Of a DNA stretch of 64,000 bases, positions 56,001 through 63,132 are shown piece after piece. Numbering within the stretch: the first letter of the stretch is position 1; each line of letters opens with the position of its first letter. The notes under the pieces are model-generated. The model saw nothing but the letters and a program-made list of their open reading frames with translations. It searched no databases and was not told the origin of the DNA. A program made the position numbers and the translations under genes. The DNA comes from Symsagittifera roscoffensis (taxonomy: Eukaryota > Xenacoelomorpha > Acoela > Convolutidae), in assembly GCF_963678635.1 (NCBI RefSeq), contig NC_087064.1:72973465-73037464 (forward strand), given 5' to 3'.

Positions 56001-59000
56001 AAAAACTTTGCACTAAAACGTGGGGTTTTGGTTAACGTATAACACTGCAATTGCAAACTCGTTTGTGTAACTAATGTAAAATCTCGCTTGAAATGGGAAT
56101 TACAAGTAAAACAGCTTGAATATGTTATCTCACTTGACCCTCTGCGAGCGGTCGTTAAAAATTCTTGAAAAACAACCATCATCAAACACAAAAAATCCTA
56201 GTTAATTTCTGTTTCGTAACACTAATTCAAATTACCTCTAGATGTCCTGAGTAGCAGCTAAAAGGCAGTGTCAAGTTGGACACATTGGAAGACACGTGGA
56301 TCTCACTTGTATATGAAGGCAACTCATAACGTCCGTCACTGTCTAATTGTAACTGAGTCAAATTACGCGGGAAAAACTTCAGCTCTCCCAAAGCAACAGT
56401 TTGGCCAGCTTCAATCTTAATAGGGCCTTTGAATCCCTCAAGTCGGAAATCAGGCGCCTTCTTTTCGAACAGAAACACATGCGAAACTAACAATGTCTCT
56501 TCAAAATTATTCTTTACCGTGATGCTACGCGTCTTGACTTCTTTGGACCCTGAGTAAAAATGGAAGAACCTTGGGCTGTTTTTGTGAAAGGTCAAATTCC
56601 CAACTAAAACTTTTGACCTGAAAGGTATTTTTAATTCGTTCATCTCTGACCCACTTAAGCGAATAACAATATCGCCACAACTGTCTTTGCTTGAATTCAA
56701 CCAATCGGGATTCAAATGAAATGAAGCAATTTTATAAAATCTCTGCATCTTCGCTGGTAAAATTTGCGGCCCAATGAAGTCGACTTTTAATGCTTTATTC
56801 CTGCTTGTTATACTCTGTATTGTGACGTCATGCAGATATGTGTTAATGAGTAACATGTCCATGTGTTTTGGATTCGTCTTCGGGAATATCTGGCCGAAGT
56901 CTACCGCATCTGTGCTGGCATAGACTCCCAGACGGAGGGAAGATTCGAACTGGATGGGGAGTATAAGTGAGTCTGAGAACTGGACTGTCTCGAGAGTGAG
57001 TTTGAGGAAACCAGTGTGGTTCATGGCTTCTATGGAGAAAAAACTCGTTCGCATCACACTCTTCGTCTCATAGGGATCCAATGTCTAAACAAACTCCACG
57101 TTCTTCACATTAATAACAATATCTAAATTAGACATAAAAATTTGAAACCGGCCACCAAAAACATAGCCAACTGACAGTTGGAAAAACGTAATGAACGCAA
57201 GGAAACTGAAAAAAAAAGATACTAGTTTTTTTCAAAAACCTTCAAATTTTGAATTTCGAAGAAAAACTGATGGCCTTAAAGCTCTTTGAATTTGTAGAAC
57301 AATTTATGATGGACACTTTTTTTGCTTAAATTAACCCAATTTCAGAAAACTGGATCAATAGGTAAGATTTTTATTTCGCTGGAAAGTCTGAGAATTAAAT
57401 TCGAAACAAGAAGTCGATCATGTTTTTCGTGGCCTTTACATTTCTCCATTCGGTAGTAGAATTTGCCCGCCTTTTAACAAAGGAAATGCACAGAACTTAA
57501 AAAGAAATCACAAATCAAACCGAGAAAAATCAAAATTGAGCGTGAACAAATTTTAAGACTTTCCCGAAAAAAAAAACAAAAAAAATCACCAAGACCTATT
57601 TAAGATAACTCACTACGTTCATTACTCTTAAAAATATTTTGCAGCACACAGTAAATATTTAAAATTATTGTAAGTATGTCTTATGAAAATTAAAACATCA
57701 TTAATAGGATGGTCAAGTTTTGTGCGCCAATAATATTGCCATTCTTAACTTTTTGCTTTAACCAGTGCTTTATTGCTGGCGTTTTTCCAGACAAAATACT
57801 ACCATTTTATGAATCGGGAAAACAGACAGAGCCAAACAGTTTTAGACCCATAAGTTTGCTAAGTACTTTCAGCAAAATTTTTGAAAAAATAATACATTCG
57901 CATGATTAAGTTTATATCAAAATGCAAGCTTTTGGTGCCTGAACAGTTTGGGTTCCGGCGCAGATATTCTTGTGTGCATGCAATAACTTCCGCAATCGAA
58001 ATAATGCGTCACTGTATAGATGATTTAAAAAAATCAGGATTAGAGGGTTTTTTGTAGATCTTAAAAAGGCTTTTGACACAATTGATCTCTCCATTTTACT
58101 AACCAAATTAGATCTCTATGGGTTCCGCGGTATAACAAACACTTTTCTGCAGTCTTATTTAACCAATTGTAAACAGTATGTATCGTTTTGTGGAAAACTC
58201 TAAAGAGTATTAAGTTCGGAGTTCCCCAAGGATCTGTCTTAGATCCACTGCTGTTTTTACTTTATATTAACGACATGCCTAAGAAAGTAACGAAAAGCTA
58301 AATTTGTCTGTTTGCTGATGATACAACAATTCTTACTACGTGCAAAAACAATTCGGTTGATAAAAATTTTTATCAGGACCTTAAATCGATTGAAAATTGG
58401 TGCAAAAGTAATAGACTAACCATCAATATTGATAAACGCAAGTATCCAAATTCGGAAGGAAATCGAAAGAATCTGAAATATTTTTGGGGAATCAGAAATT
58501 TAAAGTTGTGAACTCCTTCAAGTATCTTGGGGTTGTGGTAGATAATAGGCTCTGTTTTAAGCAACCTATAGATCATGTTTGTAAAAACTTAGCTAAATTT
58601 AATGGAATTCTTTAAAGCAAGAAATGTTTTCTTCTAGGACATTTCTTCTTAGATTTTATCAAGTTTATGCAAAACCTTTAATATCATACGGCATCTTAGT
58701 TTATGGATGAACGACTAATACAAATTTAAACAAAATTCTTTGAATGCAAAAGCGAATTCTTAAAACTATTTTCTTTATCCGGAAATTTGATCACATTACG
58801 GAAAAGTTTTCAGAATATAATATTGATACCGTTTTTGACTTGTTTCTAGATACTGTTTTTAAAGAAGTTATTTATCAAATACATAGTAAACCGCCATTAA
58901 AATTTTTGGATTTCAATCAACTTAATAACTGAAGACAAACACGTGCCCGTAGCTTGAGAATGTTACGTTCAAAATCTGTTAGATCTAACTGCTTATAATC

Positions 59001-60247
59001 GGTTAGCGTGAAAGGGCTCAAGTTTTATATATATTTTTTCGGCTAATAGTCTTTTTCCAGAGAACTTGAAAGATATGTCAAAGTCTCAATTGAACACTAA
59101 ACGTAATTTTTTCACTGATAATTTTTGAACTCCTTCACCTGATATTTTACAAGTGATCTAATTCCTACCTTTTCTTTCTCCTCAACTTATTCTGTAAAAG
59201 TCTACCTTATGGTACGTTTCCTCGAGGGGCCTTAGGGCCCGTGAGCTCGATCCCTGTAAGTATCTTAGGACTGATGCTTGTTAGTTACATGTGCTCACTA
59301 AATAATTCAAAGTTCAAAAACTAAAAAGCAAAGCAGACAAAAATGCACAGGAGCAGAAAACCGAAAAACTTTGACAATTAATATCCCGTCACATAAAAGA
59401 TCCCAATGAAACATTAGAACACAATGCATATTGTAACGCACCCATGACTTTTCATCGTCGACCGGTTCGAGATGGAAGCCCGACCCACTGCCATACAACT
59501 CTGTGACGTTGAGCTGGACAGGATACGGGTTATACAATGTAATATCTGTCTCGAATGAAGTGTTCACTGGCACCACTGGACTGTGAATGGACTCCAGTCG
59601 GTAGCTGTTGGCAGTACTCTTGGCCACTGTTTGCAGCTTCACTGAGCCTACGTGTGTGTGGACATACACGTACGACTGCAGTTTGTCGTCTGCTCTTTTG
59701 GGTAAGTAGGTTACAGTGAAAGTAGTGCTGTCGCCTGGCTCCAAGTACTAAGCAGTGCACTATTACACTAGAAAATATCAACCATGAAACGAAGAGAAAA
59801 GTGACACTACTTGGAGAACAGCACCTTGGAGGACCAAGTGAAATCAAATTAAAAAATTTGACTATAAAATGACAATATTCCATTCTTTGAATTTTGAGTC
59901 CGTGCCAAATGTTCAACTTGACAAAAAATCTGAAGCAATTAACTGTAATTCGATTTAACTATTTGAGTCAGTTATGCACCAACGGGGAAAACTCGATCAA
60001 ATAACTCACCTTCTTTTTGAAAAATGTAGGGTATAACGATAGGTATTGGGGGTCTGCGTTGACAAAAGATGAGGATGAAGGGGACGAAGAATGTGGGATT
60101 GAGTGGTACGAGGAGGGGGAGTCAACAATGGGGGAGTCTGCATTGGACACTGACAGGGAGAGCAGCTTCACCGGCAGTAACTGCTCTCTTCCGCCACTCT
60201 CTAAGTTGGTCACTTTCACCTCCAGCTCCTTCGGGAAGCCCACTTGC
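31351..60247 (-). CDS. TMEM131: TMEM131-like transmembrane protein (spliced, 5-prime end not seen)
   Basis: Proposed exons, 5-prime to 3-prime on the - strand: 60247-60010, 59747-59442, 57084-56236, 55730-55266, 54981-54913, 54833-54451, 54201-53944, 53831-53759, 53576-53150, 47999-47786, 43308-42676, 42206-41227, 41115-40921, 40766-40509, 34214-34062, 33104-32880, 32078-31351. All junction phases agree and about 2150 residues are encoded. Characteristic family segments are [44 protein letters not shown] and a Cys-x8-PW pair just before one membrane helix, as in animal TMEM131. In known members the luminal Ig/PapD-like domains bind procollagen and the cytoplasmic tail recruits TRAPP, promoting collagen export from the ER. 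That role is inferred here by homology. The region encoding the signal peptide is missing. The tail is longer than usual and has an unusual hydrophobic block. Vertebrate TMEM131 is about 1880 residues. Confidence 0.9.
32880..33104 (-). CDS. TMEM131: TMEM131-like gene, penultimate exon
   Basis: The acceptor CAATTTTAG is followed by two bases completing Ser, then [20 protein letters not shown] to SATSLSYFQ and one base. The donor GTTTTG is weak. A stronger GTAAGC donor sits inside, after HLNPDDL, but its phase does not fit the last exon. The exon encodes disordered tail sequence. Confidence 0.55.
33955..34061. repeat. Purine-rich (GA/GGGGA) tract
   Basis: Purine-rich sequence with GAGAGGG and GGGGAGGGG blocks lies directly beside the 34062 donor. 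It is strand-asymmetric and could act as an intronic splicing element, but this is inference. Confidence 0.4.
34062..34214 (-). CDS. TMEM131: TMEM131-like gene, tail exon with acidic run
   Basis: The acceptor is GGTAACTTTAG and the donor CT|GTGAGTA. It reads [20 protein letters not shown], then a run of six Glu and [17 protein letters not shown]. Phases 1/1 match both neighbours. A CxxC-like NCCGNCH patch is notable for a cytoplasmic tail. The exon is far more GC-rich than its surroundings. Confidence 0.65.
34361..34392. repeat. ATC/ATG trinucleotide microsatellite
   Basis: About nine or ten CAT/ATC repeats lie in an intron of the TMEM131-like gene. Confidence 0.9.
34702..34985. mobile_element. 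GAGTCAATGAACG-family MITE, right end lost
   Basis: The left end AAGGAGTCAATGAACGC is clear, followed by the usual CTCTTTGAATTTC and TTTATGATTGACA landmarks. The right terminal repeat is absent. Confidence 0.55.
35273..35453 (-). mobile_element. tRNA-derived SINE, copy 1
   Basis: On the - strand the head has GGCCCAAGCGCAGATGCGAG and CTCGATCGAATCC, resembling the A and B boxes of a Pol III promoter. The body carries TATTTTTACC. The 3-prime end is GTTTGCAAAGCGCAGCTTTG, a perfect 7-bp hairpin (GCAAAGC/GCTTTGC), followed by CCTCTGTGTT. It lies next to a second copy in the same orientation. Confidence 0.65.
35463..35654 (-). mobile_element. tRNA-derived SINE, copy 2 (best tRNA-like head)
   Basis: The - strand head reads GCTTGCGTGGCTGAGTGGAT (A box TGGCTGAGTGG) and GCAGATTCGAATCC (B box GATTCGAATCC). 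An anticodon-like stem-loop GAGACTCGAAATCTC would present CGA, a Ser-type anticodon. The 3-prime end is the hairpin GCGAAGC-ATA-GCTTCGC followed by CTCTGTGTT. It is not a functional tRNA gene because the acceptor stem is not closed. Confidence 0.75.
35685..36185. repeat. Pair of direct repeats, about 100 bp each
   Basis: Segments 35685-35790 and 36083-36185 share GCAGCT, AATTGCCAA, AAAAGTGGCACCA-ATACAAA and AATTTTGCA in the same order with about 20 percent divergence. Their relation to the SINE copies just upstream is unclear. Confidence 0.6.
36460..37618. mobile_element. Cluster of GAGTCAATGAACG-family MITEs
   Basis: Three partial or complete copies lie in series. The first ends at about 36762 (CTATATAAATGC, then CGTTCATCGACATTTTA). 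The second, about 36950-37145, lacks its right end. The third, 37148-37618, is complete (GGTAAAGAGTCAATAAACGC to TACGTTAATCGACCCTTAA). Confidence 0.65.
37925..39410 (-). mobile_element. Non-autonomous Helitron-like element A with internal satellite
   Basis: On the - strand the element begins A|TCTATTATC and ends with a hairpin (GCACC-GGA-GGTGC), eight bases, then CTAG|T. That is the Helitron signature of insertion between A and T. Inside are at least seven degenerate units of about 140-180 bp carrying AACGTCATATCTCGAAAAC, GAGCAGTC and CCTGAGAGTACCCTGACAG. A conserved AAATGCGGGC-CACTATCTCGCCATG lies near the 5-prime end. No Rep/helicase is encoded. Confidence 0.75.
39540..39660 (-). mobile_element. 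Truncated Helitron-like 5-prime end
   Basis: The - strand A|TCTATACTATATTTAAATGC and AGCTATCTCCCATG repeat the 5-prime end of element A, and a shared upstream block (AAACATGCAAAACTA) follows. A GATA-type microsatellite (39661-39693) lies directly outside the terminus. Confidence 0.55.
39661..39693. repeat. AGAT-type microsatellite
   Basis: Imperfect AGATAT/AGAT repeats abut the truncated Helitron-like terminus. Confidence 0.8.
39700..39838 (-). mobile_element. tRNA-derived SINE, copy 3 (decayed)
   Basis: The - strand TGGCGCAGATGCGAGGACGC resembles the head of copy 1, followed by CGACTTCAAATCTTTCG and a degenerate B box (GATTTAATCGA). The AATAAGCCTTGAAAA body segment is shared with the copy at 35273-35453. 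Confidence 0.5.
40509..40766 (-). CDS. TMEM131: TMEM131-like gene, tail exon
   Basis: The acceptor is CTGTTTCAG and the donor AAG|GTAACA. It reads [30 protein letters not shown] and [19 protein letters not shown]. It is low-complexity Gln/His/Asn/Ser cytoplasmic sequence, and the phases (1,1) match. Confidence 0.7.
40921..41115 (-). CDS. TMEM131: TMEM131-like gene, tail exon with VPPGFEDF motif
   Basis: The acceptor is GTTTTCCAG and the donor AACG|GTGCGT. It reads [31 protein letters not shown] and [22 protein letters not shown] motif preceded by acidic residues is a candidate short linear motif in the tail. Phases match both neighbours. Confidence 0.75.
41227..42206 (-). CDS. TMEM131: TMEM131-like gene, large tail exon with hydrophobic block
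   Basis: The exon is open for 326 codons between TTGTTTCAG and GTAAGT. Residues 1-33 are soluble. Residues about 35-107 (41885-42103) are strongly hydrophobic and aromatic with Lys/Arg breaks (for example [32 protein letters not shown]). Then come a basic segment ([25 protein letters not shown]) and a Ser/Glu/Asp-rich disordered region. Up to three extra membrane passes or re-entrant helices would be unusual for this family. Confidence 0.75.
42676..43308 (-). CDS. TMEM131: TMEM131-like gene, transmembrane exon
   Basis: The acceptor is TTCGGTTTCAG and the donor GAG|GTGAGA. It starts [19 protein letters not shown], ends the last luminal domain ([15 protein letters not shown]), and then gives [10 protein letters not shown] leading into one helix at about 43080-43148. 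The match to the vertebrate segment around the single TM helix (Cys, PW, then the helix) is the best diagnostic for the gene. A His/Asn/Ser-rich cytoplasmic tail begins after TSYYDAKK. Confidence 0.9.
44718..45466 (+). mobile_element. hAT transposon, internally deleted, with 8-bp target duplication
   Basis: The termini CAGGGCTGGTCAATAAAAA and TTTTGACCAGCCCTG are inverted repeats. The flanking octamer ATAATTGG is perfectly duplicated (44710-44717 and 45467-45474). Subterminal regions are packed with GTTTTAAACAGT-type repeats. The interior carries a transposase remnant. Length is 749 bp, so it is non-autonomous. The intact target duplication indicates a relatively recent insertion. Confidence 0.9.
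44898..45343 (+). pseudogene. hAT transposase remnant with an intron
   Basis: Translation gives [20 protein letters not shown], then in a shifted frame [16 protein letters not shown] and [18 protein letters not shown]. After an apparent intron (TG|GTCAGT to GTTCCAG, about 45119-45198) it continues [19 protein letters not shown]. The LP-x-D-x-RWNS motif followed by a YxxNW segment is typical of hAT transposases upstream of the dimerisation region. The catalytic core and C-terminus are absent. Confidence 0.65.
46126..46330. mobile_element. GAGTCAATGAACG-family MITE, left part only
   Basis: GACAGTTCGAAAAGAGTCAA starts the copy, which ends after CTGTTCATTAGTGGAG. Confidence 0.55.
46682..47770 (-). 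mobile_element. Non-autonomous Helitron-like element B with internal satellite
   Basis: On the - strand it begins A|TCTATTAAATATTAAAATGC and ends with the hairpin GCACCGGAGGTGC, GTTACACG, CTAG|T, with the same boundary rule as element A. It holds about five diverged units of the same internal repeat. It is 1089 bp against 1486 bp in A, so the satellite copy number differs. Its 5-prime end lies 16 bp from the splice donor at 47785. Confidence 0.75.
47786..47999 (-). CDS. TMEM131: TMEM131-like gene, luminal exon
   Basis: The acceptor is GTTTTTCAG and the donor CAC|GTGAGT. It reads [20 protein letters not shown], then [15 protein letters not shown] and [11 protein letters not shown]. The pair of cysteines (C-E-x-x-G-F-x-V-x-x-C) matches the last luminal Ig-like domain of the family, a likely disulfide. 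Confidence 0.85.
50802..50824. repeat. AAT microsatellite
   Basis: ATAATAATAAATAATAATAA lies at the end of an anonymous 500-bp stretch. Such a repeat is a common 3-prime tail of some LINEs, but no coding remnant proves this. Confidence 0.8.
51236..52085. repeat. Satellite array, 173-bp unit, four copies plus one diverged
   Basis: Units start at 51236, 51408, 51581 and 51754 (CCTAAGTGTATAGCTCTTCC), giving a period of 172-173 bp. Each contains ACCAGCCGCTTG, CCTGGTCTATCGATTAAACC and GGGTAGTTTTTGAGGAAATC. A fifth unit (about 51930-52085) keeps only the layout and the GGGTAGTTTTTT-GGAAA end. Minus-strand frames run through each unit, but the period is not a multiple of three. Confidence 0.9.
52605..53124. 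mobile_element. GAGTCAATGAACG-family MITE with internal duplication
   Basis: Its ends are TTGGAAAAAGTCAATGTGCG and TATGTTCATCGACAATCAA. A block of about 60 bp (AAAACCGCGAAAAAGTAAAT to TTTTAAGACTT) is repeated in tandem at 52950-53060. It ends 26 bp from the exon donor at 53150. Confidence 0.65.
53150..53576 (-). CDS. TMEM131: TMEM131-like gene, luminal exon
   Basis: The acceptor is ATTTTAG and the donor GTG|GTAGGA. It reads [20 protein letters not shown], then [19 protein letters not shown] and [12 protein letters not shown]. VRNNLTVxDxVMVxG is one of the strongest conserved blocks of TMEM131 and marks the membrane-proximal Ig-like domain. Potential N-glycosylation sites (NLT, NFT, NAT) fit a luminal location. 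Confidence 0.92.
53759..53831 (-). CDS. TMEM131: TMEM131-like gene, short 73-nt exon
   Basis: The acceptor is GTTCCAG and the donor AAT|GTAAGT. It reads [20 protein letters not shown] and EDKN. Phase 2 at entry and phase 0 at exit join its neighbours exactly. Confidence 0.75.
53944..54201 (-). CDS. TMEM131: TMEM131-like gene, luminal exon
   Basis: The acceptor is TGTTTTCAG and the donor GA|GTTAGT. It reads [39 protein letters not shown] and [16 protein letters not shown]. The N-P-x-x-x-P-x-x-x-Q-x-I-P-x-x-L-Y block matches vertebrate TMEM131. An Ig/PapD-like beta domain is expected. Confidence 0.88.
54451..54833 (-). CDS. TMEM131: TMEM131-like gene, luminal exon
   Basis: The acceptor is CTTGTTCTAG and the donor AAG|GTGAGG. 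It reads [20 protein letters not shown], then [18 protein letters not shown] and [11 protein letters not shown]. The F-x-P-x-x-x-C-x-x-x-C-Y-x-G signature is present in vertebrate TMEM131 and probably forms a disulfide. The [10 protein letters not shown] insert is acidic. Confidence 0.9.
54913..54981 (-). CDS. TMEM131: TMEM131-like gene, 69-nt exon
   Basis: The acceptor is GTTCTCCAG and the donor CCG|GTCAGT. It encodes 23 residues starting [17 protein letters not shown]. It is phase 0 at both ends and fits between the KSKYV and YRVQKLAF exons, where the vertebrate protein has the linker after the third repeat domain. Confidence 0.75.
55266..55730 (-). CDS. TMEM131: TMEM131-like gene, luminal exon
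   Basis: The acceptor is TTTATTTCAG and the donor GTG|GTCAGT. It reads [15 protein letters not shown], an acidic run, [20 protein letters not shown] and [11 protein letters not shown]. The L-D-F-G-x-V-S-x-x-x-T-x-x-L-L pattern is the repeated Ig-like (ASPM-SPD-2-Hydin/PapD type) domain start also seen in vertebrate TMEM131. Confidence 0.9.
56236..57084 (-). CDS. TMEM131: TMEM131-like gene, largest luminal exon
   Basis: The acceptor is TTGTTTAG and the donor GAG|GTAATT. It encodes 283 residues: [57 protein letters not shown] and [13 protein letters not shown]. The PYETKxVMRxSF motif is near-identical to vertebrate TMEM131. It covers two Ig/PapD-like repeats. Several N-x-S/T sites suit the ER lumen. 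Confidence 0.93.
57163..57630. mobile_element. GAGTCAATGAACG-family MITE, full length
   Basis: Its ends are TTGGAAAAACGTAATGAACG and TACGTTCATTACTCTTAA. The landmarks CGTGGCCTTTACATTTC, GTAGAATTTGCC and CCAAGACCTATTTAAG are in the usual order. It lies 79 bp upstream (in gene sense) of the exon at 57084. Confidence 0.7.
57709..59290 (+). pseudogene. LINE reverse-transcriptase pseudogene (CR1/jockey type)
   Basis: Conserved RT blocks appear in order across shifting frames: [74 protein letters not shown] at the catalytic box, and [10 protein letters not shown]. The first and second Asp of the active site (ADD) are kept, but stops and frameshifts inactivate it. It is antisense to the TMEM131-like gene, within an intron. 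The 3-prime end is GC-rich (GGGGCCTTAGGGCCCG). Confidence 0.85.
59442..59747 (-). CDS. TMEM131: TMEM131-like gene, N-terminal domain exon 2
   Basis: The acceptor is CACTGCTTAG and the donor TGG|GTGCGT. It encodes 102 residues: [39 protein letters not shown] and [20 protein letters not shown]. It matches the conserved N-terminal PapD-like domain (V-P-V-N-x-S-F and N-P-x-x-x-x-L-x-V-x-E-x-Y-x-S-x-G), the region reported to bind procollagen. Confidence 0.92.
60010..60247 (-). CDS. TMEM131: TMEM131-like gene, first exon visible
   Basis: The acceptor is ATTGCTTCAG and the donor AAG|GTGAGT. It reads [19 protein letters not shown], then a Ser-rich insert ([20 protein letters not shown]), then PTFFKKK. 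Vertebrate TMEM131 has VGMPKMEKVYLHN at the same place, so the Ser-rich stretch is a lineage insert. The one-base entry phase shows that at least one more exon lies upstream. Confidence 0.85.
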
Positions 60248-60668
60248 CTGAAGCAATAAAATTCACTATCACAGCAACTGCATCAGGCGAGAACTAACTA
60301 AAAGCCTAAAAAACAAGGAAATTGAGAAAAAAAGGTTTGAAAGTTGATTGAAACTTTTTTTTCGCACAATTTCCGCATTCGTAATAGGATTGAATACTTA
60401 ATTTTTGGCAAATGAATTTGATTAGAACTCAAAAGTGTATATGCACCTATGTGCATTCATAAATGCATTTTTATTTGTGAATGCACTTCTGATGTCATTA
60501 CAGCATTTTAAGACTTTTCATGCCGATAAAAAACAAAAAAGTTCAAGACCTAAAAAAAAGTAAAAATCACTTTGCTCTATTACACTTAAGAAAATCGTAT
60601 GGTTGATAAACGTTTGTCTGATCCACTGGCCTTCGAGTGAATTGGTCTGAAAAACAAAAAAAATCAGG

Positions 60669-60827
60669 CAGGGGCGGATTTAGGAGGCAGGGAGGGCGGA
60701 TGCCCCCCCCCCCCTCTCCCCGGGGATTTGACCACCTGCCGACTCAAAGCCTTTTTTTTAAAGAATTTTACTGCTTTGCTCGGCAAAAAAAGGCCTCCCC
60801 CTCGAGAAAATCCTATATCCTCTCCTG
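60669..60827. mobile_element. hAT-type MITE, short copy
   Basis: The left end CAGGGGCGGATTTAGGAGGC and right end CTCGAGAAAATCCTATATCC followed by TCTCCTG are the family inverted repeats. A C-run and GGGGATTTGACCACCTGCCG follow the left end. The flanking octamers do not match, so the target duplication has decayed. Confidence 0.7.
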
Positions 60828-61719
60828 CATTCAGATCAGTTTTTCGGGACACTGATAGCGTTTTAAACTTTCTTGGAATCCGAATCCCTGCCAATGGGTC
60901 TCCAATTTGATAACCGCACTTGATCCCCATATGAGCTTTATTTGCCGTATATATTCACCCAATACAAACCATTTTAATCCATTCACTAACAAACTGAATA
61001 GTTCAAAAATGCTCCTTTGACAATTTCAACCACAGGAAGCAGCCATTTAAATAATGGGAAAGGTTTTCTTTTATAAGTTTGCTATCCTATTTAAGATGAC
61101 TTAAGATACTGACAGTACATGCGAAGAAAAAATTTAGGCAAAAAAAACTCGGAACTCAATTTCTTGCATGAAAGGAACATTAAAAGAGACTGACTTTCAA
61201 AAAGAATACTTGCTGCCGCAACTTGAGCCTACAAATTTTTTTTAAAAAAAACATGATAGAACAACACTTTGATCACCGGCACTTTGTCATACGAAGCAAA
61301 GGTGTTATCTCCGAACCAATTGCGCAGAATCGAAACTGTAATCTAATTTGATAACGCTTGCTTAAGTGCAACACACCAAACACCTTAGATCCTGTGGTGG
61401 TTGAAACCATTTTTTAACCAAAAATGACCCAACAAGCACATCTGAAAACTCATGTCTAATGGATATTTTTGGTTAAAAACCCCTTAATTTGACCTTGCAT
61501 CAAATTTCAAAATGATTTATTTTAGCCAATCATATTCCAAGTTCAAGCACAATCGGATTTAAATCTGCGACCCTACTAGCAACCATTTAGGGTGAGAGGC
61601 ATAGACACCTAACGATCGCCACAAGTCTCTTAAGCTCACTTGACTTTTTTCCGAATTTCCTGTTAATTTTATTGAACTTTCCAGCATGTAAAAATTATTG
61701 GCGACCCGTACTAACACAC

Positions 61720-62176
61720 ATAGCCAACAGAGAGTTGTAAAAGAGTCAATGAACGCAAATAAACAGCAGAAAATGCTTGCGTCTGTTTTAAAAAAATCTC
61801 AAATTTCGAAAAAAAGAAAAAAGAGATCGCCTGAAAACTCTTTGAATTTTTAGAACAATTCATGATTGACACTTTTCTTTTATAAAGTTGACCTAATTTG
61901 AGTGAACAGAATCAATAAATAGTTTTTTTATGCCACTGGGAAATCTAAAATCGCCGAAACTAGGATTTGACTACTTTTCTCGTGACCTTTACTTTTTTTT
62001 GCTGTTCGTTAGTGGAGTTTGCCTTCCTTTTTAAAAGCAAATGAACTAAAATCAAAAAGAAATCAAAAGTCAAACCGCAAAAAGTAAATTTGAGTCTGAA
62101 CACTTTCCTGAAAAAAAAAACAGAAAAAAATCATCGCGACCTATATAAGAGTCTGAACTACGTTCATTGACTCTTA
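61720..62176. mobile_element. GAGTCAATGAACG-family MITE, best-preserved copy
   Basis: TTGTAAAAGAGTCAATGAACG at the left and CTACGTTCATTGACTCTTAA at the right include a perfect 13-bp inverted core (GAGTCAATGAACG). A CGACCTATATAAGAGTCTG box lies about 20 bp inside the right end. Confidence 0.8.
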
Positions 62177-63132
62177 ACAAGGCAAATCATCGACTAAAAC
62201 GAAAACGAAAAACCAATTCCATGCTCCACAAAAGATTGAAACTTTGTATGGTGGCCAAATTACATTATGTGACAGATACAAAGCCACAGATACCATACAA
62301 ACATAGCATTGCAGGCTAGCAGAAAAAACAAAAATAAAGCCAATAGCAGATAAAACGAAAGACAAAAAATAAACCACAGCTACATAAGTTTCAAAATGTC
62401 GCCTGGAATATGTTCAATCTGAGGAAAACACGTCCGAAAACAATCACTGGCGTTAAATAAGTATTCGCTGACTCGATCAGCAATTCTAAAATTTAAGCTC
62501 CCTTCTTCAGAAAGGATGAAAAACTAGTTTTCCTTCAAACGATGCAATATTGGGTCACTGAGTCGATAAAAAGTAGTCGAAACAGTTGAGGCCACCAAGC
62601 TTTTAAGCGGAAAAAAATCAGATTCAGTAATTTTACAAATACAAAAACAAATCAAAAACACTTTCAATTTCAAAAAATTGCACACAGCATAAAAAATCCA
62701 CTGTTGCATTTGGGCCGAAAAACAAGCTGGTAAATATAAGAAAATTTTTGCAAGGGAACATTTACGTTTAAAAAACAGAACCAGTTCAGACTCGAACCTA
62801 AGGCCATTGCCACCCAAGAAGTTGTCGTTACCTCTGGAGCAAGTCTGCCGGAAAAGCTTTCAAAAAATTGCATTTAATATAAACTAAGCTACAAAATGAT
62901 TCAACTGAGATTGTTCAGCAAGTTGTTAACCCTAGAAAAAAGTATTTACCTCGAATTGATAACGCTTGCGTAAACACATTTTTCTTCATAACTTAAAACG
63001 AAAAATCATGACTAGACTTTTTTTATAATAACATAGATAAGTATTACGAAAATGAAAATCCTTTTTTCCAATGTGGGAGTGTGAGAAAGAACTAAACGTG
63101 TTGAATATGAAAATTTTCTTTTGATGGTAGCG

